6,064 bases of DNA from Clostridiaceae bacterium (lineage in GTDB: Bacteria; Bacillota; Clostridia; Oscillospirales; Acutalibacteraceae): NCBI GenBank assembly GCA_016292575.1, contig JAEDIH010000104.1, positions 1 to 6,064 of the forward strand, given 5' to 3'. A program made the position numbers and the translations under genes. Position 1 is the stretch's first letter. Each line of letters opens with the position of its first letter. Under the pieces are notes generated by a model that made no database searches, had not been told where the DNA came from, and saw only the letters and a program-made list of their open reading frames with translations. Below are positions 1 to 6,064 of this stretch, piece after piece.

Positions 1-679
1 GCTTGACGGCGCCCATACCGAAAATACGCCTTGCATTGATAAGACCTATGCCGCGAAGCTCAATAAAATGGCGGATATTGTCCGGTGCGGCACCGACAAG
101 GGTCTTTTTCCCGGTCTTTTTGATTTCGACCGCATCATCCGCAATAAGGCGGTGACCGCGCTTGATGAGTTCAACGGCGGTTTCGCTCTTGCCGACTCCG
201 CTGTCGCCTATCATGAGGACACCCTCGCCGTAAACCTCAACAAACACGCCGTGGCGCGTGACGCGCTCGGCAAGCTCAACGTTCAAAAACGCAATGACAT
301 TCGCCATGGTGTTTGAGGTTGAGTCCGACGTTGAAAGAACGGGAACCTGATATTTTTCCGCAAGCGCAAGCACATCGTCCGGACACTTGATTGAGCGCGT
401 ATAAACAATGGCAGCAGGCGACTTGGACATAAAGTTTTCAAGCCGTTCGGCCCTGCGCTGCGGCGAGCGGCTGTTTATGTACTCAACCTCATAGATTCCG
501 AGAAAGTTGATCCTTGCGGGATCGAAGAAATTATCGTAACCTGCGAGAATGAGCCCCGGACGGTTAACGTCCGGAGTTGTTATCATGATATCCTCCGCCG
601 GCTGCGGAAGATAGACGGTTTCAAAGGACATTTCCTTAATGATTTTTGAAAGGGGTACCGAATACTTGTTTGACGGCAT
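1..679 (-). CDS. hprK: HPr kinase/phosphorylase, C-terminus cut by window edge
   Basis: This bifunctional cytoplasmic enzyme phosphorylates HPr of the sugar phosphotransferase system on Ser46 and reverses the reaction by phosphorolysis, so it controls CcpA-type carbon catabolite repression in Firmicutes. The minus strand reads 226 codons from the ATG at 679-677 to the window edge. The usual length is about 310 residues, so roughly 85 are missing. The N-terminal domain (about 1-130) carries the family pattern N-R-P-G-L near residue 39 and a Y-D-N-F-F segment near 48. The kinase core follows: His143 in HGVFVEVYG (catalytic-loop histidine), Walker A GDSGVGKS at 158-165, and the Asp pair D181-D182 in HRLIADD. 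The family signature E-L-R-G-I-G-L-I-N begins at E207 and runs to the edge. The start is supported by a good ribosome binding site and by family-like residues beginning at Y6-S7-V8. It has its own promoter downstream of glgP. No defect is visible. Identification is very secure. Confidence 0.96.
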   Translation of the reverse strand, partial: MPSNKYSVPLSKIIKEMSFETVYLPQPAEDIMITTPDVNRPGLILAGYDNFFDPARINFLGIYEVEYINSRSPQRRAERLENFMSKSPAAIVYTRSIKCPDDVLALAEKYQVPVLSTSDSTSNTMANVIAFLNVELAERVTRHGVFVEVYGEGVLMIGDSGVGKSETAVELIKRGHRLIADDAVEIKKTGKKTLVGAAPDNIRHFIELRGIGLINARRIFGMGAVK

Positions 680-684
680 AGCGA

Positions 685-690
685 CCCTCC
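685..690 (-). promoter_or_regulatory. Ribosome binding site of hprK
   Basis: The minus strand reads GGAGGG followed by five bases (TCGCT) and then ATG. This is a near-perfect anti-16S match at normal spacing and fixes the hprK start at 679. Confidence 0.85.
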
Positions 691-706
691 TCGGACATAT
701 ATATGG

Positions 707-724
707 GTATAGATATACTTATAC
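707..724. promoter_or_regulatory. Palindrome/pentamer cluster at the hprK start site, possible operator
   Basis: The plus strand reads GTATAgaTATACtTATAC, which contains a 5-bp inverted repeat with a 2-base spacer (707-718) and a third copy of TATAC. It lies immediately downstream of the predicted -10 box of hprK, so it would cover the transcription start. That placement suits a repressor operator, and short GTATA/TATAC half-sites are reminiscent of GntR-type operators, but no regulator gene is in the window. The surrounding DNA is an alternating A/T run, so the symmetry could be chance. Confidence 0.3.
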
Positions 725-753
725 ATTATATAATATGCCAAGGCTTTTTTCAA
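725..753 (-). promoter_or_regulatory. Sigma-A type promoter of hprK
   Basis: On the minus strand a -35 box TTGAAA (753-748) is separated by exactly 17 bases from a perfect -10 box TATAAT (730-725). The expected start point is near 718, giving a leader of about 40 bases before the hprK ATG at 679. The gap between glgP and hprK shows no intrinsic terminator, so some readthrough from glgP is possible as well. Confidence 0.75.
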
Positions 754-786
754 GTTATTTAATGCTTTTTCCTGCGTTTTTTCCTT

Positions 787-3081
787 TTAAATTTTCCAGA
801 TTTCTTCGGCGTATTCCCTGACGGTTCTGTTTGAGGAAAAGTATGCGCTTGAGGCGGTGTTAATGAGCGATTTTTTGAAATACTCTTTTTTGTTTTCCCA
901 GTCTTTCGCCGCCCTTTCCGCCGTTTCAATGAACGATTCAAGGTCGGCAAGCACCATATAGCGGTCATTTTCCAAAAGCAGCTTTCTTGTTTTTAAAAAG
1001 CACTCGTCCTCTTCAAGCGTTCCGTCAACAAGGGCGTCAACGGCAATTTTGACCTTGTCGGTCGACTCATAAATCTGGACGGGGTCATAAAGCTCCTTTG
1101 ACCTTGCAACCTCCTCCTCACGCAGACCGAAGATATAATTGTTTTCCTCACCGGCAAGCTTCACAATTTCAATATTGGCACCGTCAAAGGTGCCGAGGGT
1201 CGGCGCGCCGCAAAGCATGAACTTCATGTTGCCCGTTCCGCTTGCCTCGGTGCCTGCGAGCGAAAGCTGGAGCGAATAGTCAGCAGCCGGAATGAGCTTT
1301 TGCGCCTTTGAAACATTGTAATCGGAAACAAAGACCACCTTGAGCCTGCCCTCAAGCGCGCTGTCCGCGTTAATTGCTTTTTCAAGCTTACAGATAAATT
1401 CAATAATCAGCTTTGCTTCCCTGTAGCCCGATGCGGCCTTTCCGGAAAAAATGAAGGTCATTTTCGGCAGCGACAAAAGTCCGCCGCTTTTCATCTGCTT
1501 ATAAAAAAACAGGCACGCCATTGCGCACAAAAGCTGCCGCTTATACTCATGAATACGCTTTACCTGAACAAAAAAGACGCTGTTTTCGTCAACCGTTACG
1601 CCCTCGCTTTTGCGCAGAAAGGCGCAAAGCTCCTTTTTCTTCTTTTTTCTTATCTCAAACAGGTTTTCAAGCACCTCATCGTCCGCCCTGTATTCCCCGA
1701 GCCTTTCAATGCAGTTTATATCTTTAACAACGTCGATTTTGAGGAGGGTACAAAGGTAGTTATAAAGCTCTTCATCGGCAAGCGCAAGCCAGCGCCGCTC
1801 GGTAATTCCGTTGGTTTTGTTTGAAAAGCGTTCGGGAAAAAGCTCATGCCACTGCGAAAGGGTGTTTTTTGCAATGATGTCGCTGTGAATTTTTGCAACG
1901 CCGTTGATATGCGAGCAGACAAAGCAGGCAAGGTTCGCCATGTGAACGGTGCCGTTGTTAATTATCAGGCATTCCTCAAGCCTGTCGGTTTTGTTTTCAA
2001 GCTCACAAATCAATCTTTTGTCGATTTCCTCAATCACACCGTAAACCTCGGGAAGGAGCGAAGAAAACATTTTTGCGTCCCATTTTTCAAGCGCTTCGCT
2101 CATTACGGTATGGTTAGTGTATGAAAAAATACCCCGCGCAAGAGCGAACGCTTCATCAAAGCTTTTTCCCTTTTTCATTATCAGGCGGATAAATTCCGCA
2201 ACGGCTATTGTGGGATGTGTGTCGTTAAGCTGAACGGCAATGCGCTCGGGCAGCTCTCTCCAGTGCTTTTCGTCATAAATTTCCGAAAGAATGTTCTGCA
2301 AGGCTGCCGAGGTGAAAAAATACTGCTGGCGCAGTCTGAGCTTTCGTCCCTTTTCCGTTGAATCGTCCGGATATAAAAACGCGGAGATTGCCTTTGCCTC
2401 GTTCTCCTTTTCAAAGGCCTTTGCAAGGTCGCTTTTTGAAAATTCGGTAAAGTTCACCTTTTCCTCGCTCTCGCAAGCATACAGGCGCAGACGGTTGACC
2501 TTTTCGTTCTGATAGCCCGGAACAAAATAATCATACGGCACGGCAACGACCGTCATGTCCGAAAACTCAATCCTTACCCGTTCGCCGTCCTTGCGCTCGC
2601 CGAACGAATCGGAAAAGACCTCCCAGTCATCGGGATATTCCACCTGCTTTGACCCCTCAATCTTCTGGCGGAAAAGACCGTATTTGTATCTGATTCCGTA
2701 GCCGTCAAGGTTCAGACCGACAGTGGCCGCGCTCTCAAGGAAGCAGGCCGCAAGCCTGCCGAGTCCGCCGTTGCCGAAGGCGTAGTCCGGTATTATTGCA
2801 AACTCATCAAAGCTTCTTTCGTTCTTCGCAAACAGTCTTTTAGCTTCATCAAGCACGCCGAGGTTCTGCAAATTCGACTCAATGAGCGAACCGATGAGAA
2901 ATTCCGCGGAAAAATACGCCGCGCGCTTTTCCCTTTCGCTCCTGAAGTCGTACCTTCGCGCAAGTGCGTTGGCTGCGGAAGCGGTAACGTCGTAAAGCTC
3001 GCGCACGGAAAGCTCTTTCATCGATTTGTCATATTTTTCGCTCAGAATATCGTTAAAAATGCTGCTGAAAGTTTTTTTCAT
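787..3081 (-). CDS. glgP: Glycogen/alpha-glucan phosphorylase (GT35)
   Basis: This PLP-dependent enzyme removes terminal alpha-1,4 glucose from glycogen or maltodextrin with phosphate, giving glucose-1-phosphate in the cytoplasm. The 764 residues fit the family length (about 750-840). Visible landmarks in order: YFSAEFLIG (56-64), GNGGLGRLAACFLES (103-117), the glucan-site loop QLNDTHP (284-290), catalytic-loop His324 in YTNHT, Asn424 in KTNGIT, the phosphate-binding QVKRIHEYK with R509 and K514, and EASGTGNMK with the PLP lysine K620. These match rabbit H377, N484, R569, K574 and K680. Oddities: Cys624 and Pro627 follow the PLP lysine where Asn and Leu (or a similar residue) are usual, SLQLS (603-607) replaces SEQIS, and the usual CNP after RRWL is ADE. 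An in-frame extension of 26 residues to 3159 is rejected because it would begin in the upstream terminator stem. The ATG at 3081 has a ribosome binding site. The gene lies 119 bases after tatD, beyond a terminator. I could not identify a confident promoter in that gap. Confidence 0.96.
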   Translation of the reverse strand: MKKTFSSIFNDILSEKYDKSMKELSVRELYDVTASAANALARRYDFRSEREKRAAYFSAEFLIGSLIESNLQNLGVLDEAKRLFAKNERSFDEFAIIPDYAFGNGGLGRLAACFLESAATVGLNLDGYGIRYKYGLFRQKIEGSKQVEYPDDWEVFSDSFGERKDGERVRIEFSDMTVVAVPYDYFVPGYQNEKVNRLRLYACESEEKVNFTEFSKSDLAKAFEKENEAKAISAFLYPDDSTEKGRKLRLRQQYFFTSAALQNILSEIYDEKHWRELPERIAVQLNDTHPTIAVAEFIRLIMKKGKSFDEAFALARGIFSYTNHTVMSEALEKWDAKMFSSLLPEVYGVIEEIDKRLICELENKTDRLEECLIINNGTVHMANLACFVCSHINGVAKIHSDIIAKNTLSQWHELFPERFSNKTNGITERRWLALADEELYNYLCTLLKIDVVKDINCIERLGEYRADDEVLENLFEIRKKKKKELCAFLRKSEGVTVDENSVFFVQVKRIHEYKRQLLCAMACLFFYKQMKSGGLLSLPKMTFIFSGKAASGYREAKLIIEFICKLEKAINADSALEGRLKVVFVSDYNVSKAQKLIPAADYSLQLSLAGTEASGTGNMKFMLCGAPTLGTFDGANIEIVKLAGEENNYIFGLREEEVARSKELYDPVQIYESTDKVKIAVDALVDGTLEEDECFLKTRKLLLENDRYMVLADLESFIETAERAAKDWENKKEYFKKSLINTASSAYFSSNRTVREYAEEIWKI

Positions 3082-3086
3082 TCTAA

Positions 3087-3092
3087 TCACCC
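3087..3092 (-). promoter_or_regulatory. Ribosome binding site of glgP
   Basis: The minus strand reads GGGTGA, five bases (TTAGA), then ATG. The GGTGA part matches the 3' half of the consensus AGGAGGTGA. It supports the 3081 start over the longer in-frame ATG at 3159. Confidence 0.65.
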
Positions 3093-3138
3093 GAAATATT
3101 ATTGACGGGCTACAATGAAAATATGAAAAGCAAACGGC

Positions 3139-3177
3139 AAAAATCCGCAAGGCTGCCAATGCAAAGCAACCTTGCGG
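3139..3177 (-). terminator. Intrinsic terminator after metG-tatD
   Basis: The minus-strand RNA folds into a 13-bp stem (5' arm 3177-3165, 3' arm 3157-3145, two G-U wobbles, outer eight pairs CCGCAAGG/CCTTGCGG perfect) with a 7-base loop. It is followed by A and five U residues, then further U-rich sequence. It begins 23 bases past the tatD stop and should end the metG-tatD transcript before glgP. On the plus strand the same hairpin is followed only by TTAGTTTT, so any reverse activity would be weak. Confidence 0.88.
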
Positions 3178-3200
3178 TTAGTTTTAAAAAGGAATATAAA

Positions 3201-3968
3201 TTAAATTTTGAAAAGCTCTTTTGCGTTTTCCCTGCATCTGTCAATGAGTTCCTGCACATTGCAGGATCGCACTTGCGCAATTTTTTCGGCGGTATAGGCA
3301 ATCATTGAGGAATCGCAGCGGCTGCCCCTGAGCGGAACCGGCGCCATGTATGGGCAGTCAGTTTCCAGCAGAAGCCTGTCTTCCGGAACAGCAGCGGCAA
3401 CCTCAAGCGGCTTTTTTGCGTTTTTAAACGTAACTGCACCGCCGAGTCCGATATACATTCCGAGTCTCAGCACCTGCTTTGCCGTTTCTGCGCTGCCGGA
3501 AAAGCAGTGGACAACGCCACGGGGTCTGTGCTTTTTGAGGAGGTTCAGCGTGTCCTCGTGCGCCTCTCTGTCATGAATGATGACCGGAAGCGAAAGCTCG
3601 TTTGCAAGAATGAGCTGTTTTTCAAAAAATTCAAGCTGAATGCTGCGCGGCGAAAAATCATAGTGATAATCAAGCCCTATTTCCCCAACGGCAACAACCT
3701 TTTCCTTTGAGTATAGCGTTTTCAGCTCCTCAAGGTCGCGGTGCTTTGCCTCGGCCGCTTCGTGCGGATGAACGCCGATTGCCGCATAGACAAAGCCGAA
3801 CTTTTCCGAAAGCTTTATCGCCTCAAGAGACGAGGCTTTGTCGCAGCCGCAGTCGATAACGCCGCAAACGCCGTTTTCATGAAGCCGAAAAAGGACTTCG
3901 TCCCTGTCCGCGCTGAATTTTTCGTCATCGTAATGGGAGTGGGTGTCAAAAATGTTTCGGTACGTCAT
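3201..3968 (-). CDS. tatD: TatD-family metal-dependent deoxyribonuclease
   Basis: This is a TIM-barrel metallohydrolase of the amidohydrolase superfamily. Family members are Mg-dependent 3'-5' DNases linked to DNA repair and DNA fragmentation, despite the historic name from the Tat export operon of E. coli. At 255 residues it has the normal length, and every metal ligand is present: DTHSH (D8, H10, H12), E96 in GEIGLDYH, H132 in IIHDRE, H154 in VVHCFSG, and D204 in ETDCPYMAP, followed by PLRGSR. It is soluble, with no signal peptide. Its ATG overlaps the metG stop in ATGA (3968-3965). The nearest purine-rich SD-like stretch (CGGAG) lies about 13 bases upstream, too far to work well, so translation probably depends on coupling to metG. 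The metG-tatD order is also found in Bacillus subtilis (metS-yabD), where rnmV and ksgA follow. Here a terminator follows instead. Exact in vivo substrate is not readable from the sequence. Confidence 0.95.
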   Translation of the reverse strand: MTYRNIFDTHSHYDDEKFSADRDEVLFRLHENGVCGVIDCGCDKASSLEAIKLSEKFGFVYAAIGVHPHEAAEAKHRDLEELKTLYSKEKVVAVGEIGLDYHYDFSPRSIQLEFFEKQLILANELSLPVIIHDREAHEDTLNLLKKHRPRGVVHCFSGSAETAKQVLRLGMYIGLGGAVTFKNAKKPLEVAAAVPEDRLLLETDCPYMAPVPLRGSRCDSSMIAYTAEKIAQVRSCNVQELIDRCRENAKELFKI

Positions 3969-5902
3969 CTGATTTTGGCTCCGTTCGGCATACCGTCAAC
4001 AAAAACAACCCTGACATCGTCCTCGCCGCAGTCGGCGGCAAGGATCATTCCGCAGCTTTCAACTCCGCAGAGGACGGCACTCTTGAGGTTGGAAACAACA
4101 ACAACCTTTTTGCCGATAAGGTCTTCGGGCTTGTACCACTTTGCAATGCCCGAGGCTACCGTGCGCGGTGTTTCGGTTCCGTCGTTGAGCGTAAGCTTCA
4201 AAAGCTTTTTTGCGCGCTTAACAGGTACGCAGTCGGTAACCTCCGCCACGCGCAGGTCAACCTTTGCAAAGTCCTCAATACCGATTTTTGCAACGCCCTC
4301 AATTTCCTCAATGGTCTTTTCCTTTGCGGCGGCCGCCTTTTGCTTTTCGGCAATTTCCGAGAGCATTTTTTCGGCGTCAATCCTTATGAAAAGCGGAGTC
4401 GGAGTTTTTACGGTTGTTCCGGCTTTGAGTCCGCCGAACGAAGCAAGGCTGTCATAATCCGTAACATCGCAGGAAAGCTGCTCGATAATTGCCTTTGAGG
4501 TATCCGGCATGAACGGCGAAATGAGGACGGCAATGAAGCGGATACCCTCAAGAAGATTATAGAGAACCGTTCCGAGCCTTTCCTTTTGGCTTTCGTCCTT
4601 TGCAAGCGTCCAGGGAGCGGTTTCGTCAATATACTTGTTGCAGCGCTTTGCAAGGTTCATCACCGCTTCAACGGCGTCCGCCATGTGGTAGCTGTTGATG
4701 TTTTCATCAACACCGGCAACTGCTGCGGCTGCCGCGGCTTTCAGCTCGTTGTCAAGCTCCTCCTCTTTTGTCGGAGCGGGAACAACGCCGGTGAAATACT
4801 TATTCGTCATTGCAATCGTTCTGTTAACAAGGTTTCCGAGCGTGTTTGCAAGGTCGGAGTTATATCTTTCAATGATAGTCTCGTATGAAATTGAGCCGTC
4901 GTTTGCGTGCGGCATTTCGGCAAGGAGATAGTACCTCACCGCGTCAACGCCGAGCAGCTTTACAAGGTCGTCGGCATAGATGACGTTACCCTTGGATTTG
5001 GACATCTTGTCCGTTCCGAAAAGCAGCCACGGGTGACCGTAGACCTGCTTGGGAAGCGGCTCGCCGAGCGCCATTAGCATAATCGGCCAATAGATTGTGT
5101 GGAAACGGACAATGTCCTTTCCGATAATGTGAACGTCTGCCGGCCAGTATTTTTTATAAAGCTCGCTGCTGCCGTCGGGATCGTAGCCGAGGGCGGTGAT
5201 ATAATTTGAAAGCGCGTCTATCCAGACATAGATAACGTGCTTATCGTCAAAGGTTACGGGGATACCCCATTTGAACGAGGTGCGCGAAACACAGAGATCC
5301 TGAAGCCCGGGCTTGATGAAGTTGTTGAGCATCTCCTTTTTTCTGCTTTCGGGATAGATGAAATGCTCGTTTTGTTCAATATATTCCTCAAGCCTTTTCT
5401 GATACTTTGAAAGGCGCAGGAAATAAGCCTCCTCCTTTGCCTTTTTAACCTCGCGTCCGCAGTCGGGACATTTTCCGTCAACAAGCTGAGCCTGAGTCCA
5501 GAACGATTCGCACGGCGTGCAGTAAAGTCCTTCATATTCGCTCTTATAAATATCGCCCTGATCATAAAGCTTTTTGAAAATTTTCTGAACGCATTTTTCG
5601 TGGTAATCGTCGGTGGTTCTGATGAACTTGTCATAGGTGGTGTTGAGGGTATCGCAGATACCCTTTATCTCGCCCGCAACCTTGTCAACATACTCCTTCG
5701 GCGTTACGCCTGCCGCCTTTGCATATTCCTCAATCTTCTGACCGTGCTCATCGGTGCCGGTGAGCATATAAACGTCATAGCCGCAAAGGCGCTTATAGCG
5801 CGCAATGGCATCGGTCAACACAATTTCATAGCTGTTTCCGATGTGCGGCTTCCTTGAGGTATACGCTATTGCCGTTGTGATATAAAACTTTCCCTTGTTC
5901 AT
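3965..5902 (-). CDS. metG: Methionyl-tRNA synthetase with C-terminal tRNA-binding domain
   Basis: This class I aminoacyl-tRNA synthetase charges tRNA-Met, both initiator and elongator, using ATP and methionine. It has 645 residues from the ATG at 5902. The Rossmann fold begins with FYITTAIAY and the HIGH-type motif HIGN at 20-23. GTDEHGQKI follows near 49. A zinc-knuckle-like insert carries four cysteines (C128, C131, C145, C148), a form common in clostridial enzymes. YVWIDALSNY lies near 225, and KMSKSKGN at 299-306 is the second ATP signature. The helical anticodon-binding domain covers about 340-510, with the usual N-R-T and K-Y-I-D-E-T-A-P-W stretches. After a lysine/alanine linker (about 510-535), an EMAP-II/Trbp111-like OB-fold domain covers about 540-645 (DLRVAEV, SGIAKWY, KVVVVSNLK, GMILAA), which supports dimerisation and tRNA binding in homologues. 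A TTG two codons upstream is in frame but lies against the ribosome binding site, so the ATG is preferred. The 64-base leader has no room for a T-box. Confidence 0.98.
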   Translation of the reverse strand: MNKGKFYITTAIAYTSRKPHIGNSYEIVLTDAIARYKRLCGYDVYMLTGTDEHGQKIEEYAKAAGVTPKEYVDKVAGEIKGICDTLNTTYDKFIRTTDDYHEKCVQKIFKKLYDQGDIYKSEYEGLYCTPCESFWTQAQLVDGKCPDCGREVKKAKEEAYFLRLSKYQKRLEEYIEQNEHFIYPESRKKEMLNNFIKPGLQDLCVSRTSFKWGIPVTFDDKHVIYVWIDALSNYITALGYDPDGSSELYKKYWPADVHIIGKDIVRFHTIYWPIMLMALGEPLPKQVYGHPWLLFGTDKMSKSKGNVIYADDLVKLLGVDAVRYYLLAEMPHANDGSISYETIIERYNSDLANTLGNLVNRTIAMTNKYFTGVVPAPTKEEELDNELKAAAAAAVAGVDENINSYHMADAVEAVMNLAKRCNKYIDETAPWTLAKDESQKERLGTVLYNLLEGIRFIAVLISPFMPDTSKAIIEQLSCDVTDYDSLASFGGLKAGTTVKTPTPLFIRIDAEKMLSEIAEKQKAAAAKEKTIEEIEGVAKIGIEDFAKVDLRVAEVTDCVPVKRAKKLLKLTLNDGTETPRTVASGIAKWYKPEDLIGKKVVVVSNLKSAVLCGVESCGMILAADCGEDDVRVVFVDGMPNGAKIR

Positions 5903-5909
5903 AGACAAG

Positions 5910-5917
5910 TCCTCTCT
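5910..5917 (-). promoter_or_regulatory. Ribosome binding site of metG
   Basis: The minus strand reads AGAGAGGA, then seven bases, then ATG at 5902. This spacing is optimal for the ATG and leaves only one base before the alternative in-frame TTG at 5908, so it decides the start. Confidence 0.75.
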
Positions 5918-5966
5918 CTTTCTTAAAAAAATATTGCTTATTCTGTCTGCTTTCCGGTAAAGCCTG

Positions 5967-6064
5967 CTACTTTACGGTGACCGGTGAGGACGGCGCGCCG
6001 AAAAACGCATTCGCGCGTTTTGTATACGCACGGACAACGAGCGTTTCGCCCTTTGCCGCTCTGA
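5967..6064 (-). CDS. C-terminal end of a protein with a fibronectin type III-like terminus (partial)
   Basis: Only the last 31 codons and a TAG stop (5969-5967) are present; the rest lies beyond the right edge. The frame reads GETLVVRAYTK, then a short turn, then SSPVTVK at the very end. The pattern of an alternating hydrophobic strand with V-R-A-Y, followed by a turn and a final S-x-P-V-T-V-K strand, is that of the F and G strands of fibronectin type III repeats. Such repeats are common at the ends of secreted or cell-wall proteins and glycan-active enzymes of gut Clostridia. Nothing can be said of the main function. The stop is 64 bases before metG, with no convincing terminator between, so readthrough into metG is possible. 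A second minus frame is also open to the edge for a similar length, but its peptide is arginine- and cysteine-rich and lacks strand pattern. The Fn3 reading is moderately likely and rests on a short segment. Confidence 0.5.
   Translation of the reverse strand, partial: RAAKGETLVVRAYTKRANAFFGAPSSPVTVK

Noticed and set aside
68..316. Plus-strand open frame of 82 codons at the left edge
   Set aside because: It lies antisense to the highly conserved HprK kinase core, including Walker A, and has no recognisable product.
680..786. Intrinsic terminator between glgP and hprK
   Set aside because: The gap has A/T runs but no stable G+C stem followed by a U-tract on the minus strand, so no terminator is called.
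3082..3159. N-terminal extension of glgP by 26 residues
   Set aside because: The earlier ATG lies inside the terminator stem, the extra residues do not resemble GlgP N-termini, and the ATG at 3081 has its own ribosome binding site.
4310..4375. Alanine/lysine-rich stretch in MetRS as a possible repeat expansion
   Set aside because: It falls in the variable linker between the anticodon-binding domain and the C-terminal tRNA-binding domain, where such composition is normal.
3741..4457. Plus-strand open frame of 238 codons across the tatD/metG junction
   Set aside because: It is antisense to two certain genes, its peptide is low-complexity Ser/Ala/Thr-rich without family likeness, and no ribosome binding site supports it. 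It is a shadow of codon bias on the other strand.
5254..5634. Minus-strand frame of 126 codons inside metG
   Set aside because: It is an out-of-frame shadow of the MetRS catalytic and zinc-knuckle region, with an Arg/Ser-rich peptide typical of shifted reading.
5949..5963. Small hairpin GCTTT-ACCGG-AAAGC upstream of metG as a terminator
   Set aside because: The stem is only five pairs and the U-run begins well over ten bases after it, so it does not meet the form of an intrinsic terminator.
5903..5966. T-box or S-box riboswitch leader for metG
   Set aside because: Only 64 bases separate the preceding stop from metG. No specifier stem, T-box sequence or SAM-aptamer core is visible.

Overview
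The window is ordinary chromosomal housekeeping DNA from a low-to-mid G+C Gram-positive bacterium, most likely a gut-type member of the Clostridia (Oscillospiraceae/Ruminococcaceae-like). This placement rests on the MetRS, which has a clostridial-style N-terminus with HIGN and a four-cysteine knuckle, on the presence of HPr kinase/phosphorylase, and on the Shine-Dalgarno sequences. It is inferred from remembered family features, not from a search. Every gene I can support lies on the minus strand, so transcription runs from the right edge to the left edge.

In transcription order: (1) 6064-5967 holds the last 31 codons of a protein whose end resembles the final strands of a fibronectin type III domain. 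(2) 5902-3965 is metG, methionyl-tRNA synthetase, complete with its C-terminal tRNA-binding domain. (3) 3968-3201 is tatD, a TatD-family metal-dependent nuclease, which overlaps metG by the four bases ATGA. (4) 3177-3139 is a strong intrinsic terminator closing the metG-tatD unit. (5) 3081-787 is glgP, glycogen/alpha-glucan phosphorylase, with all main catalytic residues but several substitutions at normally near-invariant positions. (6) The 107-base gap 786-680 holds a near-consensus sigma-A promoter, a small palindrome at the predicted start site, and a ribosome binding site. (7) 679-1 is hprK, HPr kinase/phosphorylase, cut by the left edge after 226 codons.

Functionally there are two themes. 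metG-tatD is a widely conserved pair serving translation and nucleic-acid/quality-control housekeeping. glgP and hprK both concern carbon: GlgP releases glucose-1-phosphate from stored glucan, and HprK sets the Ser46 phosphorylation state of HPr, the carbon catabolite repression signal. They are separately controlled as far as the sequence shows, since a promoter lies between them.

I found no CRISPR array, mobile element, tRNA or rRNA, riboswitch, toxin-antitoxin or defence gene, and no sign of a new system. The few points worth a second look are the GlgP active-site-loop substitutions, the palindrome over the hprK start site, and the truncated Fn3-like surface protein at the right edge.
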